DNA of 7,401 bases from Oceanospirillaceae bacterium UBA1126 (GTDB taxonomy: Bacteria > Pseudomonadota > Gammaproteobacteria > Pseudomonadales > Balneatricaceae). The notes beneath the pieces were generated by a model. The model saw only the letters and a program-made list of their open reading frames with translations, was not told the origin of the DNA and ran no database searches. Location: NCBI GenBank assembly GCA_002312935.1, contig DCAT01000040.1:1-7401 (forward strand), in the 5' to 3' direction. Positions within the stretch are counted from its first letter, which is position 1. Every line of letters begins with the position of its first letter. The position numbers and the translations under genes are program-made. Positions 1 to 5,219 of this stretch are shown here, piece by piece.

Positions 1-1
1 A

Positions 2-106
2 TCGGGACCTAGTGTGCGATTTAACCCACTACAGGTGGCAGTGATTGGGTTTAAGGTGAAGGCGGCAGCTGACCAAGTGACCTTAACTTTGGGCGGTAAG
101 GTTTAG
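2..106 (+). CDS. C-terminal end of an unidentified protein (partial, cut by window edge)
   Basis: An open frame enters from the left edge in phase 2 and ends at a TAG at 104-106, giving 34 residues that begin SGPSVRFNPLQ and end TLTLGGKV. The piece alternates hydrophobic and polar residues (VAVIGFKVKAAADQVTLTL), which suggests beta strands. I do not recognise the family from so little sequence. It lies convergent to the LysR gene, with 76 bp between the two stop codons, so it is probably not part of the phosphonate operon. The call rests only on an open frame with protein-like composition; the other two plus-strand frames have early stops or no such character. It could be chance coding. Confidence 0.4.
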   Translation, partial: SGPSVRFNPLQVAVIGFKVKAAADQVTLTLGGKV

Positions 107-122
107 CTTGGGTGTTACTAAG

Positions 123-146
123 GTCTAATTAATGACTAATTAAGAC
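123..146. repeat. Imperfect inverted repeat between convergent genes
   Basis: Arms GTC-TAATTA (123-131) and TAATTA-a-GAC (137-146) can pair as nine base pairs with one bulged A around a 5-nt loop. The same stretch also reads as a direct repeat of CTAATTAA (125-132 and 136-143). It sits between the stop codons of two convergent genes, where a bidirectional terminator would be expected, but the stem is AT-rich and neither side has a clear T-run. A terminator role is therefore only a possibility. Confidence 0.25.
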
Positions 147-182
147 GTTACTCAGCATCATAGTATTTGGCTCAATGCCTAT

Positions 183-1043
183 TCATAGTGGTGTTATTTT
201 ATCGATAAATGCCTTAATAATAGGAACCATTTTAGCTTCTTTTAAGCACACCAAATGCTCTATTACTTGCAGTTTAGTATCGCGGATAAAAACCGGTTGT
301 ATGCGGTTATCTAAGGTTAATTCGCCTGCTTGTATAATACCCACACCGAGCCCAAGTGCCACAGCCTCACGCAGGCCTTCGCTGCTTCCAATTTCTAATA
401 CTTGTTGGCTGACAATTGTTTGGCGATGTAACTCTTGTTCAAACAATAAACGCGTATAAGAACCTGCCTCACGGATAATAAGTCGTTGATCTTCAATTTC
501 AGCAAGTGCTACGTTTCGACGTTTTGCCCAAGGGTGGCCTTTGCCCACAAAAAAAATAATGTCATCTTTGCGAAAGGGAATGGAGATTAAACGCGCATCA
601 TGGCCAGGCTCCGGCATAATGCCAATATCCACCTGACCTTCGAGCAGCTGTTGAATAACCCATTGGGTATTGCCAAAATTCATACCCAATCTAATGCCTG
701 GATGCTGACTAGAAAATTCTTTTACCAAGGGCATTATTAAAAAAGGGCTGTCTGCGGCAATACGCAATTGCCCACTTAACATGCCTTGGGAGCTAGACAA
801 TAATTGTTGGGTTTCCACTTCCATTGCGTATTGTCGCCGTGTTAGCTCCAGCAGCGCACGCCCCATAGCAGTGAGAATAACACCCCGGCCATGGCGTTTG
901 AATAATTTCACAGCGTAACGTTCTTCTAAAGCGCTCACGTGGTCTGACAAGGTAGGTTGGGTTAGATGCAGGCTGGCTGCTGCTTTGGTAAAGCTGCCTT
1001 GAGTTGCAACGGCATGAAAAGCCTTTAAGTGAGAATAATTGAT
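183..1043 (-). CDS. LysR-family transcriptional regulator of 2-AEP catabolism, apparent ATC start
   Basis: DNA-binding regulator with an N-terminal winged helix-turn-helix and a C-terminal periplasmic-binding-like effector domain (about residues 88-286). Reading from 1043 gives 286 residues, the usual LysR length. The start region reads (I/M)NYSHLKAFHAVATQGSF, followed by TKAAASLHLTQPTLSDHVSALE, a textbook LysR helix-turn-helix at about residues 17-37. The first ATG/GTG/TTG in frame is the TTG at 950-948, which encodes the Leu of QPTLSDH inside the recognition helix and would delete half of the HTH. The frame is closed by TAG at 1055-1053, leaving only GTA, TTA, TCT and ATC before the conserved NYSHLK. 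ATC (1043-1041) stands exactly where the family usually has its Met, with AGG eight bases upstream. The gene diverges from phnA, the usual place for the regulator of this pathway (AEP-catabolism-associated LysR group). The inducer is not shown by the sequence. The protein body shows no frameshift. Confidence 0.88.
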   Translation of the reverse strand: MNYSHLKAFHAVATQGSFTKAAASLHLTQPTLSDHVSALEERYAVKLFKRHGRGVILTAMGRALLELTRRQYAMEVETQQLLSSSQGMLSGQLRIAADSPFLIMPLVKEFSSQHPGIRLGMNFGNTQWVIQQLLEGQVDIGIMPEPGHDARLISIPFRKDDIIFFVGKGHPWAKRRNVALAEIEDQRLIIREAGSYTRLLFEQELHRQTIVSQQVLEIGSSEGLREAVALGLGVGIIQAGELTLDNRIQPVFIRDTKLQVIEHLVCLKEAKMVPIIKAFIDKITPL

Positions 1044-1045
1044 AG

Positions 1046-1065
1046 ATAATACCTATATTTATTAT
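1046..1065. promoter_or_regulatory. Candidate LysR operator dyad ATAATA-N8-TATTAT
   Basis: Inverted 6-bp arms ATAATA (1046-1051) and TATTAT (1060-1065) are separated by 8 bp. The dyad overlaps the likely -10 of the LysR gene and reaches to within 3 bp of its apparent start codon, the position expected for autorepression. A second, weaker dyad, CAAA-N7-TTTG, lies at 1067-1081. LysR proteins typically bind interrupted dyads of the T-N11-A class in divergent promoters. The region is AT-rich, so both could be chance. Confidence 0.25.
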
Positions 1066-1066
1066 A
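1061..1066 (-). promoter_or_regulatory. Candidate -10 box of the LysR gene
   Basis: The minus strand reads TATAAT, a perfect -10 hexamer, 17 bases before the apparent ATC start codon. Transcription would begin near 1053-1055, leaving a leader of only about 10-12 nt. No good -35 box is visible at the usual 16-18 bp distance. Confidence 0.4.
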
Positions 1067-1110
1067 CAAAATATCGATTTGATCTTTATATTGCCTGTCT
1101 TTTACACTGT

Positions 1111-1147
1111 TTGGAATAGCCAAAATCCTGTTTTTATTTTTTAAGAT
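1111..1147 (+). promoter_or_regulatory. Candidate phnAYW promoter
   Basis: Two readings are possible. TTGGAA (1111-1116) with TATTTT (1135-1140) at 18-bp spacing matches four of six bases in each box. Alternatively, TAAGAT (1142-1147) serves as the -10 with no recognisable -35. Either way the promoter looks weak, as expected if the divergent LysR protein must activate it. The position is inferred from sequence only. Confidence 0.3.
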
Positions 1148-1167
1148 TATTTTGTAGAGAAAAGTTC

Positions 1168-2415
1168 ATGACAACTAGACAACCAATTGAAGTAAATGGT
1201 CGTGTTTATAAATGGCCTGATAGGCCTGTGGTAGCGGTATGTATTGATGGGTCAGAACCAGCCTATATAGAAGAAGCGGTTAAGGCAGGGGTAATGCCTT
1301 GGACAGAAAAAATAATTAATGGTCAAGGATCAGACTTACGTTGTGATTGTGTGGTGCCCAGCTTTACCAACCCCAACAACATGTCAATTGCCACGGGTGT
1401 GGAACCTTCTGTGCATGGTATCTGTGGCAACTTTTATTACGACTCAGAAAATGATCGTGAAGTGATGATGAACGAGCCACACCTGCTACGTGTAGGCACC
1501 TTGTTTAGTGCCTTTCAGCACGCTGGAGCGAAGGTGGCTATCGTCACTGCTAAAGATAAGTTACGCAAAATGTTAGGCCATGGCCTAACATTTGGTGATG
1601 GCACTGGGGTCTGTTTTTCTTCAGAAAAAGCCGACTTAGCAACACTTTCTGATCATGGTATTGATGGCGTTGTTGAGCTTGTGGGTAAGCCAGTTCCCTC
1701 GGTCTACAGTGCTGACTTGTCTGAATTTATTTTTGCCGCAGGTGTGAAGTTAATGGACACTATGCGGCCAGACATTATGTATTTGTCGACCACGGATTAT
1801 ATTCAGCATAAATTTGCGCCAGGTAGCGATGGCGCTAATGCGTTTTATGCAATGATGGATGGTTATTTTGCTCAACTAGAGGCCTTGGGTGCTCGTATTG
1901 CCCTCACTGCTGATCATGGTATGAATGTGAAACATGACGTAGATGGTGATCCAGATGTGATCTATTTACAAACTGAATTAGACACCATGTTGGGTGTTAA
2001 TGAAGCCAGGGTGATATTACCTATTACTGATCCTTATGTAGTGCACCATGGTGCGTTGGGCTCCTTTGCTACGGTTTACCTTAAGCCGGAATATAGAACC
2101 AAAGTATTGGCTCATTTGCAGGCTATGGAGGGTATTGAAGGTGCCTTTGACAATGCCTCAGGGTGTGAGAAGTTTGGATTACCTACTGACCGAATGGGTG
2201 ACGTGATTGTTGTCAGTAGCATAAACAAGGTGCTAGGCACCACTTCTGAGCGTCATGATCTATCTGGTTTAGATGTTCCATTGCGATCCCATGGAGGCAT
2301 TTCAGAACAATGTGTCCCGTTGATTGTTAGCCAAGTTGTGAGTGGCATCGATGCTGACAAACGCCTACGTAATTTTGATATATATAATGTCGTGCTTAAC
2401 CATGTGCACGGCTAG
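1168..2415 (+). CDS. phnA: Phosphonoacetate hydrolase PhnA
   Basis: Cytoplasmic two-zinc enzyme of the alkaline phosphatase superfamily that splits phosphonoacetate to acetate and phosphate; it is the last step of the PhnW-PhnY-PhnA route. The 415 residues match the family length. Metal and catalytic residues are all visible: Asp27 (VCIDGSEPAY), nucleophile Thr67 (SFTNPNN), Asp210 and His214 (TTDYIQH), Asp249-His250 (TADHG) and His375 (RSHGG). This is the same set and spacing as in the Sinorhizobium meliloti enzyme, shifted by one or two positions. Lysines 129 and 131 in AKDKLRK probably hold the phosphonate. The ATG is preceded by AGAGA, seven bases upstream. It is first in the operon, divergent from the LysR gene, and its stop codon overlaps the phnY Shine-Dalgarno site. 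It contains a perfect 26-bp palindrome at 1568-1593. This is not the unrelated E. coli protein also called PhnA. Confidence 0.96.
   Translation: MTTRQPIEVNGRVYKWPDRPVVAVCIDGSEPAYIEEAVKAGVMPWTEKIINGQGSDLRCDCVVPSFTNPNNMSIATGVEPSVHGICGNFYYDSENDREVMMNEPHLLRVGTLFSAFQHAGAKVAIVTAKDKLRKMLGHGLTFGDGTGVCFSSEKADLATLSDHGIDGVVELVGKPVPSVYSADLSEFIFAAGVKLMDTMRPDIMYLSTTDYIQHKFAPGSDGANAFYAMMDGYFAQLEALGARIALTADHGMNVKHDVDGDPDVIYLQTELDTMLGVNEARVILPITDPYVVHHGALGSFATVYLKPEYRTKVLAHLQAMEGIEGAFDNASGCEKFGLPTDRMGDVIVVSSINKVLGTTSERHDLSGLDVPLRSHGGISEQCVPLIVSQVVSGIDADKRLRNFDIYNVVLNHVHG
1568..1593. repeat. Perfect 26-bp palindrome inside phnA
   Basis: Thirteen bases on the left (AAATGTTAGGCCA, 1568-1580) are followed by their exact reverse complement (TGGCCTAACATTT, 1581-1593), with the centre at CCATGG. 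It encodes KMLGHGLTF of PhnA (from residue 134). In mRNA it would form an 11-bp stem with a CAUG loop. No T-run follows, so it is not a normal terminator. Confidence 0.9.
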
Positions 2416-2427
2416 GAGCCAAAGAAA

Positions 2428-3879
2428 ATGAATATGATTAACCGAGCTTTACCCGAAGTACGCCAAGAACTCATGCGCATTGCAGGTCGTAAAGTATCTG
2501 GTGATACGGGTAAAACCTTAGATGTGCATTACCCATACACAAACCAGGTTATTGGAACGGTACCTAGGGCCAGTAGAGCCCAAGTGGCTGAGGCCTTTGC
2601 TATAGGTGCAGCCTACAAGTCTGAATTGACACGCTATGAACGGCAACAGATATTATTTCGAACAGCGGTGGCACTGGATGCCAGAAAAGATGAAATTTCT
2701 GACCTCATCACACTTGAAACCGGACTCTGCAAAAAAGATTCCTTGTATGAAGTAGGGCGGGCATATGATGTGTTTATGCTGGCTGGCCAAATGTGTATTC
2801 AGGATGATAGCCAAGTTTTTTCGTGTGACCTAACGCCCCATGGTAAGAAACGAAAAATATTCACTTTGCGTCAGCCGTTAAGAGTGATTTCTGCCATTAC
2901 ACCATTTAACCATCCACTTAATATGGTGGCGCATAAAATTGCACCAGCCATTGCAACTAATAACTGTGTCGTGTGTAAACCCACAGAATTGACACCTTTG
3001 ACGCCCTTGTTGTTGGCCGATATTCTTTATGAAGCCGGTTTGCCAGTAGAGATGCTATCCATGGTTACAGGCTTGCCCGAAGATATTGGTGACGAAATGA
3101 TTACCAACGAGCACATAGAACTAATTACCTTTACTGGTGGTGTTCCTGTGGGTAAACACATTGCTAAAACAGCCGGATACAAACGCCATGTGCTCGAACT
3201 AGGTGGCAATTCACCTTTGATTGTTATGGAAGATGCAGACTTAGACAAAGCGGCTGAGCTTGCTGTAGCGGGAGCGACAAAAAACTCAGGACAACGCTGC
3301 ACTGCGGTTAAACGTATTATTTGTATCGACTCAGTAGCTGATGAGTTTGTGTCACTATTAGTGCAAAAAGCGCGCAAAATAAAATATGGTGACCCCATGG
3401 ATCCTGACACAGATCTTGGCACTGTAATTAGTGAAGCCTCAGCAAAGTTGTTTCAAAAACGGGTTCTTGATGCCGTCGATAAGGGCGCACAGTTGCTCTA
3501 TGGTAACGACAGGCAAGGTGCTCTGTACTCGCCTACTGTGTTGGACAATGTGCCCTATACCTGTGAGCTAGTGCAAGAAGAAACTTTTGGGCCACCTATC
3601 CCAGTGATTCGAGTAAAAGATATTGATGAAGCTATCGCAGTGGCCAACTCAACAGCGTTTGGTTTGTCAGACGGTGTGTGCACCAATCGCTGGGACTATA
3701 TTCAGCGGTTTATTGAAGAGCTTGATACCGGCACCGTTAATATTTGGGAGGTGCCAGGTTACCGTATAGAAATGTCGCCATTTGGCGGTATTAAAGACTC
3801 TGGCATGGGTTACAAAGAAGGTGTGATTGAAGCCATGAAGAGCTACACCAACCTAAAAACCTATTCATTACCTTGGTGA
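2428..3879 (+). CDS. phnY: Phosphonoacetaldehyde dehydrogenase PhnY
   Basis: NAD-dependent aldehyde dehydrogenase superfamily enzyme that oxidises phosphonoacetaldehyde, made by PhnW, to phosphonoacetate, used by PhnA. It has 483 residues, full length for the family. Visible landmarks are the oxyanion-hole Asn161 in TPFNHP with His162 next to it, the cofactor-site lysine in CKPTELTP (Lys184), FTGG (235-238), general-base Glu257 in LELGG, and nucleophile Cys291 in NSGQRCTAVKR. The Cys falls at the same number as in the characterised S. meliloti PhnY. Arg290 before the Cys is typical of enzymes taking a phosphonate group. The start at 2428 has AGGAG at 2414-2418, overlapping the phnA stop and nine bases upstream; a second ATG at 2434 is less well placed. 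The 12-bp gap to phnA indicates one transcript and possible translational coupling. Other aldehyde dehydrogenases share the fold, but the context makes PhnY the clear call. Confidence 0.95.
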   Translation: MNMINRALPEVRQELMRIAGRKVSGDTGKTLDVHYPYTNQVIGTVPRASRAQVAEAFAIGAAYKSELTRYERQQILFRTAVALDARKDEISDLITLETGLCKKDSLYEVGRAYDVFMLAGQMCIQDDSQVFSCDLTPHGKKRKIFTLRQPLRVISAITPFNHPLNMVAHKIAPAIATNNCVVCKPTELTPLTPLLLADILYEAGLPVEMLSMVTGLPEDIGDEMITNEHIELITFTGGVPVGKHIAKTAGYKRHVLELGGNSPLIVMEDADLDKAAELAVAGATKNSGQRCTAVKRIICIDSVADEFVSLLVQKARKIKYGDPMDPDTDLGTVISEASAKLFQKRVLDAVDKGAQLLYGNDRQGALYSPTVLDNVPYTCELVQEETFGPPIPVIRVKDIDEAIAVANSTAFGLSDGVCTNRWDYIQRFIEELDTGTVNIWEVPGYRIEMSPFGGIKDSGMGYKEGVIEAMKSYTNLKTYSLPW

Positions 3880-3887
3880 TCAAATGA

Positions 3888-3907
3888 CTAAGCCGTTGTC
3901 GGCCTAG
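3888..3907 (+). other. Small hairpin in the phnY-phnW gap
   Basis: CTAaGCCG (3888-3895) pairs with CGGCcTAG (3900-3907) around a TTGT loop: seven pairs with one A-C mismatch. TTT follows, then the phnW Shine-Dalgarno GGAG (3911-3914). The T-run is too short for an efficient terminator. It may slow decay, mark a processing site or tune phnW translation. Confidence 0.4.
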
Positions 3908-3921
3908 TTTGGAGTCTATTT

Positions 3922-5046
3922 ATGCAGGGTACAGACCTTAATAAAGTTGTAAATCCATATTTGTTGTTAACCCCGGGGCCACTGTCTACGACCCAAAGGG
4001 TAAAGCGGCAAATGTTGCGAGATTGGTGTACTTGGGACAAGGATTACAATCAAATAGTGCAGCAGATCCGTAACCAATTGGTTAACCTTGCGACCCCCCA
4101 GGCTGGCTATACAGCCACCTTAATGCAGGGCAGCGGTACCTTTAGTGTGGAGTCAACTATTGGCTCTGTGATACCTGTAGATGGAAAGCTAGTGGTTTTA
4201 GTTAATGGTGAGTACGGCCGTAGAATTGATCAAATTGCTAATAAATTAGGCATTAGCACAGTGGTAATCGACAGTGGCGAATTAGCTGATGCAGACCCAC
4301 AGGCACTGGATAAAGTTTTACGAGAAGATCCACAGATTACTCATGTGGCTATGGTTCACTGTGAAACGACCACGGGCATGCTTAATCCGCTCAAAGCTAT
4401 AGGCGAAGTTACTCAAAAACATAATAAGGTATACATTGTTGATGCTATGAGTAGCTTTGGTGGCACCGCTATCGACATGGCAGAGCTACACATTGATTTC
4501 TTGGTTAGCAGCGCCAACAAGTGCATTCAAGGTGTTCCTGGGTTTGGTTTTGTACTCGCTAACTATACAAGTATGACTGCCATAAAGGGCCTATCACGTT
4601 CTGTTAGCTTAGATTTATACGACCAATGGCGATGCATGGAGGATAATCAAGGCAAGTGGCGTTTTACGTCACCTACGCACGTTGTGCGAGCCTTCGCGGA
4701 AGCTCTGAAAGAGCTCGATGGAGAAGGGGGCATTGCCGCAAGACAACACCGTTACAGTGAAAATCAAAACACCTTAGTCACTGGGATGCTGCGCTTAGGG
4801 TTTAAACCGTTGTTAGATGCCAAGCTGCAATCGTCTATCATCACCTCGTTTCATAACCCTAAACACCCTAATTATAACTTTAATACCTTCTATGAAGTAC
4901 TTAAGGAAAAAGGCTTTGTGATCTACCCAGGTAAGGTGTCTCAAGCAGACTGTTTTCGCATTGGAACCATAGGCGATGTATGGCCAAGTGACATAGATAA
5001 ATTTATAGAGGCCGTTGAAACCTCGATGTATTGGAATACTGATTAG
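3922..5046 (+). CDS. phnW: 2-aminoethylphosphonate:pyruvate aminotransferase PhnW
   Basis: PLP-dependent class V aminotransferase of the cytoplasm, catalysing 2-AEP + pyruvate to phosphonoacetaldehyde + L-alanine, the entry step of the pathway. The 374 residues agree with the family. The N-terminus carries the hallmark LLLTPGPLSTTQRVKRQML then RDWCTWD. The PLP pyridine-binding Asp174 lies in VDAMSSFGG and the Schiff-base Lys200 in SSANKCIQGVPGFGF (Asp168 and Lys194 in the Salmonella enzyme). The C-terminal FRIGTIGDV motif is also typical. The start at 3922 has GGAG seven bases upstream. It follows phnY by 42 bp with a small hairpin between. No phosphonatase gene (phnX) is in the window, so the product should pass to PhnY and PhnA rather than be hydrolysed directly. 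Confidence 0.96.
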   Translation: MQGTDLNKVVNPYLLLTPGPLSTTQRVKRQMLRDWCTWDKDYNQIVQQIRNQLVNLATPQAGYTATLMQGSGTFSVESTIGSVIPVDGKLVVLVNGEYGRRIDQIANKLGISTVVIDSGELADADPQALDKVLREDPQITHVAMVHCETTTGMLNPLKAIGEVTQKHNKVYIVDAMSSFGGTAIDMAELHIDFLVSSANKCIQGVPGFGFVLANYTSMTAIKGLSRSVSLDLYDQWRCMEDNQGKWRFTSPTHVVRAFAEALKELDGEGGIAARQHRYSENQNTLVTGMLRLGFKPLLDAKLQSSIITSFHNPKHPNYNFNTFYEVLKEKGFVIYPGKVSQADCFRIGTIGDVWPSDIDKFIEAVETSMYWNTD

Positions 5047-5127
5047 TTTAATTCATCAGAGATATTATTAAATTCCAATTGCAGTTTTGTATTCGTTCAA
5101 TTAAGTTAAGGACTGTACGAAAGATCA

Positions 5128-5189
5128 CTGGCAACCTAACCAGAAGCGCAGGGTGTGCTAAAAAGGTAACTGTATGCTGGTAAGCCAGC
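5128..5189 (+). ncRNA. Structured mRNA leader of the binding-protein gene (candidate cis-regulatory RNA)
   Basis: Three hairpins lie in a row: CTGG/CCAG (5128-5131 with 5140-5143, loop CAACCTAA), AGCGCA/TGTGCT (5145-5150 with 5154-5159, loop GGG, one G-U pair) and GCTGG/CCAGC (5176-5180 with 5185-5189, loop TAAG). ACCT in the first loop (5134-5137) is complementary to AGGT at 5164-5167, allowing a pseudoknot. The CTGG and CCAG arms of hairpins one and three are interchangeable, so alternative folds exist. I cannot assign it to a riboswitch family, and it may simply be an ordinary leader. No terminator for phnW and no convincing promoter is visible in 5047-5219. Confidence 0.3.
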
Positions 5190-5209
5190 GCAATAATAAT
5201 AATATGTAG
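5174..5209 (+). CDS. Possible 11-residue leader peptide MLVSQRNNNNM
   Basis: ATG at 5174 follows AAAAAGG with a 7-base spacing (G at 5166), a good Shine-Dalgarno arrangement. The frame encodes MLVSQRNNNNM and stops at TAG 5207-5209, whose last two bases are the first bases of AGAGGA, the Shine-Dalgarno of the binding-protein gene that starts 11 bases further on. Four AAT codons in a row form a 12-bp trinucleotide repeat (5192-5203). The arrangement fits a leader ORF that couples or modulates translation of the next gene. Such short frames arise easily by chance, so the call is tentative. Confidence 0.35.
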   Translation: MLVSQRNNNNM

Positions 5210-5219
5210 AGGAATAACT

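Noticed and set aside
948..950. TTG as start of the LysR gene (255 residues)
   Set aside because: It encodes the Leu of QPTLSDH in the recognition helix. Starting there would remove half of the HTH, although the upstream 31 codons are an intact LysR N-terminus.
1095..1113. Pho-box-like CTGT...CTGT direct repeat upstream of phnA
   Set aside because: The repeats are 12 bp apart instead of the 11 bp expected for PhoB sites, and they match the consensus only over four bases. PhoB control cannot be claimed.
2043..2054. 12-bp palindrome GCACCATGGTGC in phnA
   Set aside because: About two such palindromes are expected by chance in the window. The shared CCATGG centre with the 26-bp palindrome is not enough to link them.
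3027..3422. Minus-strand open frame of 131 codons within phnY
   Set aside because: It is antisense to a conserved enzyme, its composition is Ser/Pro-rich as expected of a shadow frame, and it shows no domain. The same applies to the minus-strand frames inside the SBP gene and the plus-strand frame at 175-459 inside the LysR gene.
4071..4084. 14-bp palindrome TAACCAATTGGTTA in phnW
   Set aside because: A palindrome this long is expected about once in every two windows of this size, so it is not significant.
5130..5160. Resemblance to a SAM-I riboswitch core (GGCAACC ... GGTGTGCTAA)
   Set aside because: The other conserved SAM-I parts (the P1 and P2 kink-turn segments) are missing, and the downstream gene has no methionine link.
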